Source of the DNA: Mycocentrospora acerina
Taxonomy: Eukaryota; Ascomycota; Dothideomycetes; Pleosporales
Reading direction: 5' to 3'
DNA length: 64,000 nt
Assembly: GCA_022701365.1 (NCBI GenBank)
Contig: JAKUHH010000080.1
Coordinates: forward strand, 312,436-376,435
Both the position numbers and the translations under genes were made by a program. Every line of letters starts with the position of its first letter. Positions within the stretch are counted from its first letter, which is position 1. The notes below the pieces were generated by a model. It searched no databases, was not told the origin of the DNA, and saw only the letters and a program-made list of their open reading frames with translations. Below are positions 42,547 through 55,500 of this stretch, piece by piece.

Positions 42547-45459
42547 TCAAAAGGTTCTCTTCAAGGGACTTCTTGGAGCTTGCGAAGGCACAGTGAAGAA
42601 CCCACGTGGCGGTCCCTTTGCCACATTTGTAGGGCCCTCATGCCGAGATCCGACTTCTCCTCTTAATGTGTGTGCTGTACTTATCTGGGAAGGGCTCCTT
42701 AACCCATTCGAACTGGGCTGCGGTCTCTCGTCAACAACGATAGAGGCCACAAAGTTCTCTGCGTACTCGCTCTTCTTTTTCAACAAAAGACTCTGCACTT
42801 CTTCTTCGTGCTCCTGAAGCATGCCGTCTAGAGTCTCCATTGGGGATCTGACAAGGTTTCCTAGCTTTCTGCGTAGCTTTCTTGCCCGCGAAGGATCCCA
42901 GGCGAAATGACTGTTTTTCACAAAGATTCTGGATCGCTGTAGATTCAAAGGTTAGATGTGCACACGCAAAACGAAAGTTCCTCTCAACATACCTCATAGT
43001 ACCAGTTTGAGATTGTGTCATCGGTAGGTCGTTTTATGGATTGGATAGTGGTTCCTGCTACAAAGCCAATGAGACATGCTATTGGGCTGTCGGGCTCGGT
43101 GCAGTTTTCTGTAAGGTTAGTAACGTTGCTGTGAACCGCAAGATCTTTAGGTTGACCTACCATTGTGACTTAGGAGATCCACCAAACCCAAGTACGCATC
43201 TCCAATCCCCATGAGAAAGACCTGAGTCGCGTCATACGGTCTAGATGTTTGTCAGTAATACATCTGGTAATGTTTTCGCGGTCTTACTCAATATAGTTCT
43301 CCCACAAATAGGCCGCCAAATCTCTGGTTTGCACTGCTCGAGCTGCCGAGTCATCTGACCTTGTGTATCCAAATTCCTACACAGTGATTAAGTGGAAGCC
43401 CCTCAACTAAGTAGCAAAATCGACTTACATTCTCAACTGAAACGATTTTCGGGATATTTACATCAATGACCTGGAAGCCATTGGTGACTGCCCAATCGAC
43501 ATACCTCTTGGTGACATCAGTCTTCCATCTTAGAGTCAGCGACTTTAGAGTGCAAGCATTTGCGTTAAACTTACAAGCCAAGTGTTATGCAGTTCTCTTT
43601 GGCCCGTCATCGGATCTGGATGATCTTGGAAACTTGGCGGGTCATGAAAGATCACCAAGAGCGGATGACGATCAGTGAAGTTTGGTCTAAACAAGTCAGA
43701 TGTTTACCTAGCAATCAGGCTGGGTAATCAAATCTTACGTGGCGATAACATTGTGCTCAAACGTTTGTGCCAAGCCTGCTTTGTTGATCTGGAGAGGCAG
43801 TGGTGTCATCGCATGCTCTTTTGACAGCCGCTGACTCTGCCATTCCCTGATGACTTCATGCAAATGGTAGGCGTCAGTGAAACCTGGATCAGTTTTGTCC
43901 AAGTGTTTTGGATACAGACACTTCCAGTAGTTCGAATGCTGGCGCTTGACTTGCTCGATAGTGTGAACAGCGCTTTCCTTGGGCGGAGGCAAATCCTCGC
44001 GCAAGCGATCTGGAGGCTCAAGCATAAGCACTCTTGTGACTGCCAATGCTGAGCGAGCAATAGACCTTAGATTGTAGCCTCCTTCAAGGCATACAACGAG
44101 CTTTCCTTTAGCTAAACGCATGAGCATGTGGGTCATATGACCGTAGCATGCGGGGGTAACAAAACACCCACCAAGAGTGTCACCTTCAGCTGCGTCAAAC
44201 CCCGCAGAAATTATGACTAGATCGGGGTCAAATTCGGTGGCAATGGGCATGACAATTTGCTGGAATGCGTAAATGTACTCAGCATCACCCATTCCAGTCT
44301 CAGGCCATGGAATATTGACGTTCTTGCCTGCGCCCACACCTTCTCCACAGAAGTCGAGATTTCCATCAGCCAAGAAAGGGTAAAACTGCCCACCTTGGTA
44401 AACATGCAAAGAGATGTAAAGCACATTCGGATCGTTGTAAAAGGCATGCTGAATACCATTTCCATGATGGACATCCCAGTCCAAGATCAATACCTTCCGA
44501 CAAGTGTTTGGAAAAGCTTCTTGGCATGCACGGGTCGCAATCGGAACGTTGTTGAAGATGCAGAAGCCAGAGGGTTGGTCACTCTCGGCATGGTGTCCTG
44601 GTGGGCGGATGATAGCAATCGCATTTCGTACTGCACCTTGGACCACAGCCTTGCAAGCCTCAATTGTACCACCTACCGCAAGCTTTGCGGACTCATATGT
44701 AGAGTGGTTCAGGTAGATAGAGTCCAACTGTGCAGCTAAAATCTTAAGCTCCTCTGCAGTCCGGTCTATAACATCGAGTCAGCCATCAGCGGCCTCGAAT
44801 GTCAATTGATGAAGAAACATACATTGCAAGGACTCAATAAAGTCATAGTGTTCCTCCGTATGAATCAGCAAGATCTCGGGTTTTGTGGCTGGCCGTGTGC
44901 CAATTCTCCAGCAATGATCCTCTCTTTCATCCTCGCCTGCACTTTCGTGTCCCCGTACAAGACCAGCCTGTCGGATTTCTTCAAAAATGGCATGAATTCG
45001 GCGCGGGTCCTCAGGATGGCCATCATCACCAAGTTCCTGCTCTGGAAACGTTGTATGGAAACGCATGCGAGGGTCGTAGACTAAGCCTGTCTTTGATGTC
45101 GCGTATGGTAGAACATCAGAGCGAGGCCGTGGTGGTATGAGAATATGTGGACTTGGGTTGCGCCGCGGCGCTATTCGTGTAATGTCCATTTCGTCGGGCC
45201 AGTCATCTGATGACTTCACCGAATGGCTGGAACTGCCATGGCTTTGCTGTATTCCGGACGATTTTCCTGATGAAACTCTGGACTGGTTGTGAATTGGCAA
45301 TTGACCTCTTCTTTTCACATGAGAGTCAATAGACATGTATTGGCTGGGCGGGGCAACTGGATCGGATGCATAGTCTTCATTCAGTTCTGTTGGTTCTGTC
45401 GGCTCTGTTGTAACAACAACAGACTCTTCCTCATCCATAGGGTAATCTTCATTATCCAT
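42547..45459 (-). CDS. HDA1: Class II histone deacetylase Hda1 with Arb2 domain
   Basis: Zinc-dependent lysine deacetylase of the Hda1/Clr3 type, acting on chromatin in the nucleus. Eight exons (45459-44823, 44765-43739, 43686-43575, 43521-43429, 43376-43288, 43240-43161, 43108-42993, 42936-42547) close in frame to 847 aa. Residues 1-110 are acidic and disordered. The deacetylase domain (about 125-500) has RPPGHHAESDQPSGFC (active-site His pair), ILDWDVHHGNG (Zn Asp and His), VIISAGFDAAEGDTLGG (second Zn Asp) and LVVCLEGGYN. An Arb2-type domain follows (about 555-780: NFTDRHPLLVIFHDPP, YVDWAVTNGFQVIDVNIP, GIGDAYLGLVDLL), the usual C-terminus of fungal Hda1. The tail is basic. Introns 3-7 cut this second half into small exons, so automated predictions could lose it. 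A further non-coding exon may exist upstream. Confidence 0.95.
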
Positions 45460-46979
45460 GGCTAGAGCCTTATGTGAGAACCGGCTATTGGATGTCTTGC
45501 CAGAAGAATGTGTTTGAGCACTGGCCTATACAGAATTAGCAAACAAAATTGAGTAGAATCCACTGATTAACACGGTAGAGGCGAATGACGGTAGCGGTCG
45601 TTTACTGTCAGACAAGTGAATCCGCACTCGGACAGCCAAAGAATTATTATTGTAATTCTTCATGACCAGGGGGAGAGATTGACATGATCCTGAACTGAAT
45701 CTCAACCGCAACATGCGATTAGGGTGCTGCAACGAAGTCTCGGAGCGGCAGCAGTATCAAGATCACTTCCTGAAGGTGTCTGATTCTCACTTCTGCTAAT
45801 AAAGTACGAAGGAAGGAGAAAAACATGGAACAGACTACAAACTCACCTGGTTATCTACCGCATCAGGACCGCTACTCGATTAAGCCTCCGTAGTTCGGTT
45901 TTCGTTCAGAAGAGTGTATAGATGATGTTCAGAACAACAGAGCCTTGCCGAATCCTTTGAAACGGACTGTCCAGATGCAGGTACTGTACCGCAACAAGTA
46001 AAATTGAAATGTTCGCAGAACTCGTGATGCTGGAGGTCGCAAGATATGGAGATCGTGCAATACGCGATCGCGACTACACCCTTTGCAAGGCTGATTACGT
46101 GGCGCAACAAAACTAGCAGCAACAAAAGAAATAACTATTGGCTGCTCTCCACTTAAAACAAAGGCGCTTGATGTGAGTGGAATTGAAGGACAAAGTATAA
46201 CGGTCCATAGTGAGTGCCACCAAGCGCGAAAGGATACTTACTCAGCAGCACGCTATCTTGATCGAGTTAGGTCGACCTGTAAACAAACATGCCAACGCCA
46301 AATGACAATAGGTAGGCTGGAGATCAACATCATGTCATCGAATGAGCAACAGAGTGAGTAACAGGCTTGGGGTTCAATAATTTCACCATTTTGAAACGGT
46401 AAACTCAAACGTAAACACCCCATCACTCTCAGCCAGCATGTATTATTGATATCTCAATAACTCCAGTCTTGTTCCAATGCACAAAATTAACCCCCTACAA
46501 CCTAATTCAATTCCTTAAAGCTTGAAAGTAAGTCAAGATTTTATCGAGATGCTTGATCGATTAAACTAGTCATCCTCGAGCCGATTCACGTTTCAATTTA
46601 ACCAGATAATGAGTAGAAGAGAACCAGGTCTCACAAGTCGCCCAACCTAACTTGCAATTGCGAAACAACGAATCGACACAGCCAATGGCTTATAAAAAGA
46701 TATTCTCAAGTGCATGATAGGACGAGATTACAGATGATTTATTTTGATCAAGACGCGAAAGTGTTTCGTTCAAGTCACGCTTAGTGAGTAGCTTTGTTTG
46801 TGACAATTGTTATCGTTGATTCATTACTACCATAACACATTGGTCCGCGAACCCTGCTTGTATTCACACCGGTGCGTGTTCAACCCGGATGAGATGCCTC
46901 TTATCTCCAGGTCCCAATCGTCTTTGAGCTTTTTGCTCGGATCTCAGAGTTTCGGCAAAGCCTGGCTCCTGGCCGTTTC
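45460..46979. other. Intergenic, Hda1 promoter and GAPDH 3' flank
   Basis: 1.5 kb. The HDA1 frame closes upstream of 45459 and a possible 5' leader intron may lie between about 45470 and 45860. The remainder is moderately AT-rich without repeats or recognisable genes; ORFs are all under 90 aa. Confidence 0.45.
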
Positions 46980-48267
46980 CTAAGCGTTTCCATCGACCTT
47001 GGCGATGTACACCAGAAGGTCGAGGACACGGCGGGAGTAACCCCACTCGTTGTCGTACCATGAGACGAGCTTGACGAAGTTCTTGTTGAGGGAGATACCA
47101 GCCTTAGCGTCGAAGATGGAAGAGCGGTCATCACCGCACAGGTCAGAGGAGACAATCTCATCCTCAGTGTAACCGAGTATGCCTGTAATTTGTTAGAATT
47201 GAACCAAATAAAAGTTCCAGTTTAGCTTACCCTTGAGGGAACCCTCGGAAGCCTCCTTGATGGCCTCCTTGATCTCATCGTAGGTAGCGCCCTTCTCGAT
47301 GCGGACAGTCAAGTCAACAACAGAGACGTTGGCGGTGGGGACACGCATGGACATGCCGGTAAGCTTGCCGTTGAGTTCAGGAATGACCTTGCCGACAGCC
47401 TTGGCGGCACCAGTGCTGCTGGGAATGATGTTCTGAGCAGCAGTGCGGCCACCACGCCAGTCCTTGGCGGATGGGCCGTCAACGACCTTCTGGGTGGCTG
47501 TGTAAGAGTGAACAGTGGTCATCAAACCCTCAATGATGGTGAACTTGTCGTGGATGACCTTGGCGAGGGGAGCAAGGCAGTTGGTTGTGCAGGAGGCGTT
47601 GGAGAGCACCTCAATGTCCGATTTGTAGGTCTCGTTGTTGACACCCATAACGAACATGGGAGCATCGGCCGAGGGGGCAGAGATGACAACCTTCTTGGCG
47701 CCACCCTTCAAATGGGCCTTGGCCTTCTCGGTGGTGGTGAAGACACCAGTCGACTCGACGACGTAGAAAGCACCAGTCTCGCTCCATGGGATGTTGGCGG
47801 GGTCCTTCTCGGTGTAGAAACGGATGGTCTTTCCGTTGATGAGGAGGTTGTTGCCCTCAACCTTGATCTCGCCGTTGAAGCGGCCGTGTGTGCTGTCATA
47901 CTTGAGCATGTAGGCCTAGAGGGGTGTTAGCCATGTTCGTGTGATTGCGGGTTCTTGCGTCGCGTCTCGAGTGAGAGCGACATCGTCGGCTGATCGGATC
48001 GGACTTTGTGAACCGGGAAGAGCTTACGGCGTAGTGGGGCTCAATGAAGGGATCGTTCACGGCGACGATCTCAACGTCGTTGTGCTCGATGCTGTCAAGC
48101 GCTGTCAGCTTCACAAGGTCTACAGTAGCTCTAGGACATGAATACTTACGCATTGCGGAAGACGATACGGCCAATGCGACCGAATCCGTTGATACCGACC
48201 TATTGTGAATCGTCAATGGCTGTTGCAATGCTCAAGCGGGGTAGTAGGAGCTTACCTTGACAACCAT
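46980..48267 (-). CDS. gpdA: Glyceraldehyde-3-phosphate dehydrogenase
   Basis: Glycolytic and gluconeogenic enzyme: glyceraldehyde-3-phosphate + NAD + phosphate to 1,3-bisphosphoglycerate, cytosolic. Exons 48267-48256, 48199-48150, 48091-48028, 47915-47231 and 47182-46980 give 337 aa, the family length. The NAD-binding start MVVKVGINGFGRIGR is split after the fourth codon by intron 1. The active-site motif is SNASCTTNC, with catalytic Cys near 151; the paired His lies in TTVHSYTATQK, and the end WYDNEWGYSRRVLDLLVYI is intact. Codon bias is strong. The five-exon layout with a 12-nt first coding exon resembles other filamentous ascomycete gpd genes. A likely 5'-leader intron and a pyrimidine tract lie upstream. 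Confidence 0.98.
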
Positions 48268-48425
48268 GATGGATATGTAGTGTTGTGCTGGAAAAGTGGG
48301 TGAGAAAGAGTATGAGGGACCGAAGCCTGGGCGCGACTCACTTTTTAAACAAGATTTGAAACCGAGTGGAGGCTTGGACAGAAGAGATTGTGTTTTGTTG
48401 GGTAGGTGGGGTGAGAGGGAGGGGC
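48268..48425 (-). promoter_or_regulatory. GAPDH leader and CT-rich promoter tract
   Basis: Read on the minus strand, an intron-like GTGAGT at 48341-48336 and TTTTCCAG ending at 48288 would give a 54-nt intron in the 5' leader, 20 nt upstream of the ATG. A pyrimidine tract (CCCCTCCCTCTCACCCCACC) lies at about 48405-48424. CT tracts near the start site are typical of strongly expressed fungal gpd promoters. Confidence 0.5.
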
Positions 48426-50339
48426 AATATCAACACTAGACGTCACAGGCAATCGCGCTGCAGCGCAAGGGCCCAATGATACACTGTTTGGCCTCCCACA
48501 CCCGGCCGGCTGCTTGACCTGGACCTCAAGTATTACAGCTGCTGGATTACCTCGGGCGCGTGCTGCATCGTGGAAAGCTGCGGGATACATCGGGTGAAGG
48601 GACAGCTCGGATCGTTACTCCACGATCAGCCTACCCGAGTACTTCGACAAACACAAGCTCTCTTCCCGACCAGCTCACAGCTGCTTGAGTGAAGTCTACG
48701 CTGTGTTCGGACGCCCGTTCTCACACTTGTGCACTTATGCACATAATGTGCTAAGCTTGGCCACAGCGTTCCAGCCAAAGAGACGAGCAGAAAAAGCACG
48801 CCCAGTAATAGAGATATCACTCTTGGAACGGTTTACGAAAGAGCTATTCGCGCGTCTCGTAATAGCACGCGTCAGCGGGGTGATAGGAACTAGGCGGTAA
48901 AAGCACCCCAACAGCGTGATGATTGATTATTTTCTGTGGTGCGCTGGTTCTTTCCTTCATTCGGCCAGACACACAAGAAGACGGCATCGGCCTGCCGTCG
49001 CGCGTGGAGAAGCATGCTGTGTGACCACCGAGATTCTCACCGCGCGGTGCGAGGTCGAGAAGTTGAGAGGTGCGCGGCCGGGAGAAGCACCAGGGGCCTA
49101 GATGAGGCATTAGCTGAGGCAGCTTTGAACCTTCCATAACATAACATGTCACGCGTGCAAAGCTGGCTCGAGGTACCTGCATGAAGAAGAGGGGCAAAAA
49201 GTACTCCAAAGACAGCAGTTACAGTAGAGAGCTTCGTAGGGCTGAGAGGCTCGATTCTTGAGGTCTGACTCTTGTTCGTATATGGCCCATGCGCAAAGCT
49301 CCTAGACATCGAGGTACCTCTCCCACACAACTAGAGATCATTGGAGGCGAAGGCTTTTGAGAACCGTGAAGCATCGTCAGAAGTCTTCAGGGTGGGCTGA
49401 TTGCTACAATAGACGACAATCAGCTGATATTTCTCACATCATCATTTCTCTCCTATCCTTGAGCAGTGCCATTACTGTTTGCAATACAAGTCTCATTCTA
49501 CGTTGTCATTTCTAATAGTTACACAGCACATATTTGCATCTACCAAGCCTGTCGGCGCAAAGCGTTTTGGAAGAGACTGTGAATTGAGGAGCCGCCTTCT
49601 CCGTGATCGGATTCGACATTGATTACCAACACCTCGCGATTATCACACAAAAGCCTGAAATATCGGTGACTTTATCACTGAGGATAATCAATTTTATGTA
49701 CACAGTAGGTATAGGCATAGACATAGGTGTAGTGGGGTGGCGAGCATAATAGGTCTCTTCATTATTGGTTTTGGCGGTTTGGCGGTCCGTCACACGCATG
49801 AGGCAGTTTGCGAGCGTTTGCGATCTGATCAGCAAGGTGCCACAGGCTTCGCATCTATATTTTAAGCTCCCCTCTGCCGGAAATCGACATGACATGACTG
49901 AATGTTGTTGAGCGTTTTTCTTATGGAGAAAGTAGTTTGTCCATCCCAGCATGAGGCGCGCATCGAGTCCAGCCGCCGACCAGCGCTTCTAGCGATCAGC
50001 CGACGCACAGGAGAGTATTCTCTGGATATGCTGCAACTGAGCCACCACTGTCGAAACTGTCTAATTTCGGTACCTTGTACCTACGTTGCGCAAGCAACAA
50101 CCTTCGAGAGAGAACAACAGATGATAGTGTTCTTGTAGTTAGAGCTAACCAATAAGGGCTACGAATTTTAATAAGCGGCGGTGTCATTCGATATCCTTGG
50201 CGTTTGCAAGAACCTCATCACACTGCCTATCCACCCTCACCTTCATCACCAACCCCACCCATTGGCAGCCACAGGTCCCTCGACGGGAAGCTCCGCCCCC
50301 TCCTTTGCAATTTTCGACACTCTCCACTCAACCGCAATC
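48426..50339. other. Divergent intergenic region, GAPDH / COX
   Basis: 1.9 kb between divergent genes, so both upstream regions lie here. Only frames up to about 120 aa occur, with no family resemblance. No repeats stand out. Confidence 0.5.
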
Positions 50340-51151
50340 ATGTTGCGCACCTCGATTGTCCGCGCTGCCAGGAGCTCGGCTACCGTCATCCCGTCGACCG
50401 CGACACGCACAGCCGTCTTCAGAGCTGCCCCCGCCGCCTGCCAGACCCAGCAGACCCGCCAGGCACACGCCATCTCCAACCCGACCCTCGCCAATATCGA
50501 GAGCCGATGGGAGGAGATGCCTCCCCAGGAGCAGGCCGACCTGTGGATGCAGCTTAGGGATCGCATGAAGACCGACTGGAAGGAGTTGACCATGACGGAG
50601 AAGAAGGCTGGTGCGTAGAGCTCTATTTCCACACGAATGGGTGCTCCAGGTGGTGGTATGACGTATTGGGTGTACTTGTCCAGGTACCCGGGTTGGCCCG
50701 CATATCTCGGTGCACCCATGCGACGCCATTATCGACACCATCTCAAGCCTGTCCTAGAGGATGTCTCGCTGACATAGACTCTGAATACAGCATACTTTAT
50801 CGCCTTTGGCCCCCATGGCCCCCGACGACCCCCTCCTCCGGATGAGGGCCGCAACGTCTTCTTCATCTCTGCTGGTGTCATCGCGGCCTCCTTCGCAGTC
50901 TTCGCTTTCACCCGCATGTTTGCCAGCCCTGTCCGACCGCGCACCATGACCAAGGAGTGGCAGGAGGCTACCGAGGAGTACTTGAAGGTACGCGGCTTCA
51001 CGGCCCTCATCACGAGTTTATCGATTCTCTCATGTATACTAATGCTCCACAGGCCCAAGGATCCGAGCCCATCACTGGCTACAAGGGCATGATGGTTCAG
51101 TCCGTATCGGAGAAGAACCTCCCCGCTGGACAGAAGCCCAACGGCGAGTAA
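50340..51151 (+). CDS. COX5: Cytochrome c oxidase subunit IV (yeast Cox5)
   Basis: Nuclear-encoded subunit of respiratory complex IV in the mitochondrial inner membrane. Exons 50340-50610, 50791-50987 and 51053-51151 give 188 aa. The N-terminus MLRTSIVRAARSSATV is a basic, amphipathic mitochondrial presequence. The mature start (HAISNPTLANIESRWEEMPPQEQADLW) and ELTMTEKKA|AYFIAFGPHGPR are characteristic of subunit IV; one membrane span follows (NVFFISAGVIAASFAVFAF), then TKEWQEATEEYLK and a short tail ending QKPNGE (long strings given in part). The in-frame ATG at 50181 would extend the protein by 53 residues ahead of the presequence and is rejected. Intron 1 is long (180 nt). This is one of three respiratory-chain genes in the window, not clustered. 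Confidence 0.94.
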
Positions 51152-52574
51152 AGAGATGGACTAAGAATATTACAACAACACGCTCTACCGATACCAGATA
51201 CCTCTTTTCCTTGAGTCAACATTATGTTTGGTACTGCTTGTGTCAAGTATACTATAAGATCGGGAGGTTTACGAGCTATTGCTCGATCGTCCACTGTCAT
51301 ATTAGCTCTCCGTGTACAGAAATTCTAGAGGCTATTGCGCGTTCCGCTTTACGATACACCCTTAAATTGTGTGCGTCATAAGCACAGCGTACGCACAAAG
51401 AGCTGTCTAATCTGTGCCTTTCTTTGTTATCTTGTTCACTTTTAACAACGGCCAATGATTTATTCAGCTTTTAATCCATCACCTGATTTTTTGCCTCTAG
51501 CACCGCATTCGGTAGGAATATCACACCACATCACGGATTGATAGACTGCAGGATCAAGAATCTAGCTCTTGTGGGCTTATCAGACTTCTCAGGTACACTG
51601 ACTAGTAGTCAAGGCATTCGATTATTTTGCAGCTTACATTATTAGCTTGGCTTATGTTTTGCTAACTCCATTCCAGTACCTATTTGGTCAAACCAGTAAA
51701 TCCAACCCCATGTAGTCGCTTTATCGGTACAAGCGGTTTTGATGAAAAGAAATAGCCATGTCATATATTTCTAGTTATTATCCTTTTTGAAATACACAAT
51801 GTTTTGACCCATTATTACTTTACACTTCTACATGGATGCACGAAGACTGTCATTCCAGAAAATCTACTGGCAGCTGCAATATATCGTGCAAGATCTGTGC
51901 TAATCAAGAACACCCCTCTATACACACTTGTGTATTCGTATGCCTGTAATTCAAAGTCTTAATTAGCAAATAATCGAGCTCATACAGCGGTGACTTCTCA
52001 TATTTTGCAAGCCCAAAGACACATATAAAGCTTATTAGATTCGTGAAGCGAGCGTGACCTCGCGTCACGTGTTGCTGATACACTCGTGAAATGTGCGACC
52101 AGTGACGTCTGAGCAAAGAATCGTTAGCAAGTGGTAATGCTTAGGCAACACGTCGATGATAATGCTGAATCCGACGCATTATACACCTTTACGTTTTGAT
52201 CGAGAGCATGAAATACTTGCCATACTCTTTCACAATTTATTTGAACTCAACATCAACAGTACATGGATATCGCAGCTTGAGGCTGAATTCAGAAGTCGAC
52301 TTCTGAAAGCGGACATCTCCCCGCAAATCTACGCGTAGTCAACCCCAACTTTACCTCGCCGCCAACCGTGTGACAAAAACGTCTTTCAGAAAGCGCATCT
52401 GTGCAACAAATCCTTTGATGCGATCTAGCTCTTTCCTGTAAACACGTTTTCGCTGCGCGCCCAATATCACTCGCTGCGGCAACCCTCTCCCCGTTCATTC
52501 GTTCGCCATTCTCAAGCGCCTCACGTCCGGCTCGCACACCCACACGCATCCTCATCCTCAACTCCACGCAAACA
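51152..52574. other. Intergenic
   Basis: 1.4 kb between two plus-strand genes, AT-richer than the coding flanks. No frames above 70 aa until the right edge. The Gid5 promoter is at its right end. No repeats, tRNA or motif I can support. Confidence 0.5.
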
Positions 52575-55500
52575 ATGGGCCGATCCATTTTACCTCCCGC
52601 GCTAGCGGAGCTCGCGAACCCCAGTACACCTGCCGCACAGGTCGACGCGTTGCGCAATCTGAAGAACGAGATTGTAGGACATGAGCAGCGGAAGGAAGTG
52701 GCGGTTACACATGGAGTTGTAAGACCGCTTGCACGGCTGCTAAGGGCTGATACGAGAAGAGGAGGCAAAAGGAGAAGAGGTGGAGAAGCTTTGGGATACA
52801 ATGGGGAGTGGGCAACGGAGGATGAGCTGAGATTCCAGGGAATGCTTGTGGTGGGAAGTCTTGCAAATGGTGAGTAAGAAGTGTGGAGCTTTCTTAGAAA
52901 CTAGGAGCAGATCACTAATCTATAATTTAAATGGTATAGGTGGTCCGTCATTTGTGACTCCGTTGTTGAAAGGTGGTGTGGTCGCGCCATTACTGGATGC
53001 GCTGAGTCTTGGGGAGACGCACGAGAAGCTTGTCACGACTGCGCTGAGGACGCTTAATCAAATTGTCGATGCGGGGGCGCAGGAGAAGACTTGGCTGGAT
53101 GCGACGGAGTCTTCGGCACGGTTGTCAGTGGCGGGCGCGGTCGTGGATCATATCTATACCAAAACGGTCGTTGAGAATCTAGCAGAGATACTGGCGCAGT
53201 CGGCAGGAACGTCGAGTACAAATCAGCAGATTCAACTAGCCATTGGTTTGTTGGTGAAGACATGTCGGCAGAACAATCACAAGAAGATGTTGGTAGACGC
53301 TGGGATATTGGACCACCTAGCTGACAAGCTGGTGGGTATAGCTGCATCGGACGATGCTATTCCAAGGGCGAAAGCAAAGCAAACGCACCGCGACCGGACA
53401 CCCGCCCGATTTCTACCCGATGTCTTGGACGCCATATCAGCTATTATAAGGGACTCGCACTTTTACACAGCGCGATTCCTTTACTCGCAGTCGATACAGC
53501 AGCTCTTTGGGTGGCCAAAGGAGCGCACATCGACTGCGTACGACAATGGCTCCTTACAATCTGCATCCTGGGATACATTGATACCACGTGTGCAAACAAT
53601 GACGAGCAAATCAGATCCGTACACCAAATCATGGCCTGCTTTGGGCTCCTACACAAACGCTAGTGGGGACAGATACACCCCACTGGACGATTCATTGCCG
53701 AGCTTGGGCTCACTACAACAACCCTCGAATCGAAGCGTTATAACAGATGAGTCTGAGTCAGCCTTATTCGTATGGCTTATACACGTGGCTCGTCGGGGCG
53801 AGGGAAGAGAGCGCCTGTCTGCTTGCTGGCTTTTGGCTCTACTGAAGAAATTCGGTGAAAGGTGGCCGCTCAACGATCCTTCCAAGACAACGCGCGAACG
53901 CCATTTTTCGTACTTGGTTATCCCGCTGGTTGTCAAGATGATCGAGGAGTCTAGCCCTACATCGGAGCAGTCTAAGAAAGCATATGCACTCAGTCCGCTT
54001 GCAAGAGAAGAGATGCGAGTGGTCCTGGAACGGTCACCACTTGTTCTGGCGGAGTTGGTGGCTGGAAACAAGGCGCTTCAGACTGCGGCCATGGATACAA
54101 AGATATTACCTACACTTGTGCAGATTCTGAAGAAGAGTTTCGATACAGTGACGACGTCGTCGAAGCCGCTTTGGCAGCCGCGATCGTCGTTGAACGAATT
54201 CAAGGATCCGAGTATTGATCCTACGTCTTCGACGTTAGGTAGATCTGGTCTCAGTGCAGATACATTGCATGCGTTCACGTACAGGGAGAATGCTCTGCTA
54301 GCACTAGCAGCTATAGTTGGTGAGCAAGACCCATTGAGGAAAATTGTCATTGAGATGGGGGTTGTAACTCATATTGTTGAGTCCTTGGTCCCGTACGCAG
54401 AGAGCAACGAGAGTACGGCGTCGACAGTAAAGAAAGGTGGGAACCCAGAGGCAGTGCTCATTGCAGCTTGCAAAGTAACTCGATCGTTGTCACGATCGGT
54501 CAGCGTGCTTAGAACAAGCCTTATCGACCATGGTATTGCACAGCCGATTTTCGATCTCCTGACACATCGCAGTGTCAATGTTCAGATCGCAGCTACAGAG
54601 GTTATTACAAATCTGGTGCTGGAGCTGTCGCCCATGCGTACTGTGAGTCGATCGCGAACTCTTCCAAACGTCAATGCTAATGTGGCATTGAAGGAGATTA
54701 TCGAGGCTGGGGCTCTGAAGACTCTTTGTGAACATTGCCGATCAGCCAACTTCGACCTTCGTCTGATCAGTCTGTGGGCCTTGAAGCACATGTGCTTGGG
54801 TTTGCCGTATGCTATGAAGATCCAGTGTCTGGATGAGCTTGGCGTTGGCTGGCTTGTGCAGGTGTTGAATGGTGAACCGACGAAGCCTGGAATGGCTACG
54901 CCGAATGCAGCAGGCGAACAGGTAGACCTTCTCAATGCTGTCGATGAACCACATATGGACGTGGATGTGGATGTGAATGTAGATGTGGACGTGGACGTGG
55001 ATGTGGACGAGGACGAGGAGATCTCTTCAGAGGAGGAACACGACGATACAATGGCAGACAGCATCCCTTCTATGCGTCGCCACCAGCGTCCTGGATCTCG
55101 CTATACCAGCGCAACAAACATACGCGACCGCCTCCAGCAAATCAAGGACGATGAGCAGGATGCACGGCTCAACAGCGAACGCGAAGATAACCGCGTCCAA
55201 GAACACGCTCTCGACTTCATCCGCAACTTCATCACAGAAGAGAAAGCCACCGGCGAGATGATCGACCACCTTCTCAAAGTCTTTGGCCACAGCCGATTCT
55301 TCGAGCTCATAGACGCCAAAATCCGCCCCAAAAACTCGACGTCAAGTACCGCTCCCAGCACACCCACCCACTGGCCCAACACCACTCAACAACGCTCCTC
55401 CTTTCCCTCCTCGTCCACGTCAACCACGCCAATCCCGCCACCAAACTGGACCGCATACCCTGCTCATGAGCTCATCGAAGCCGCAACCTTTGTCCTTGTG

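Noticed and set aside
47193..47230. GAPDH frame ending in LNWNFYLVQF
   Set aside because: Intron read-through; splicing at 47230/47183 restores the conserved C-terminus.
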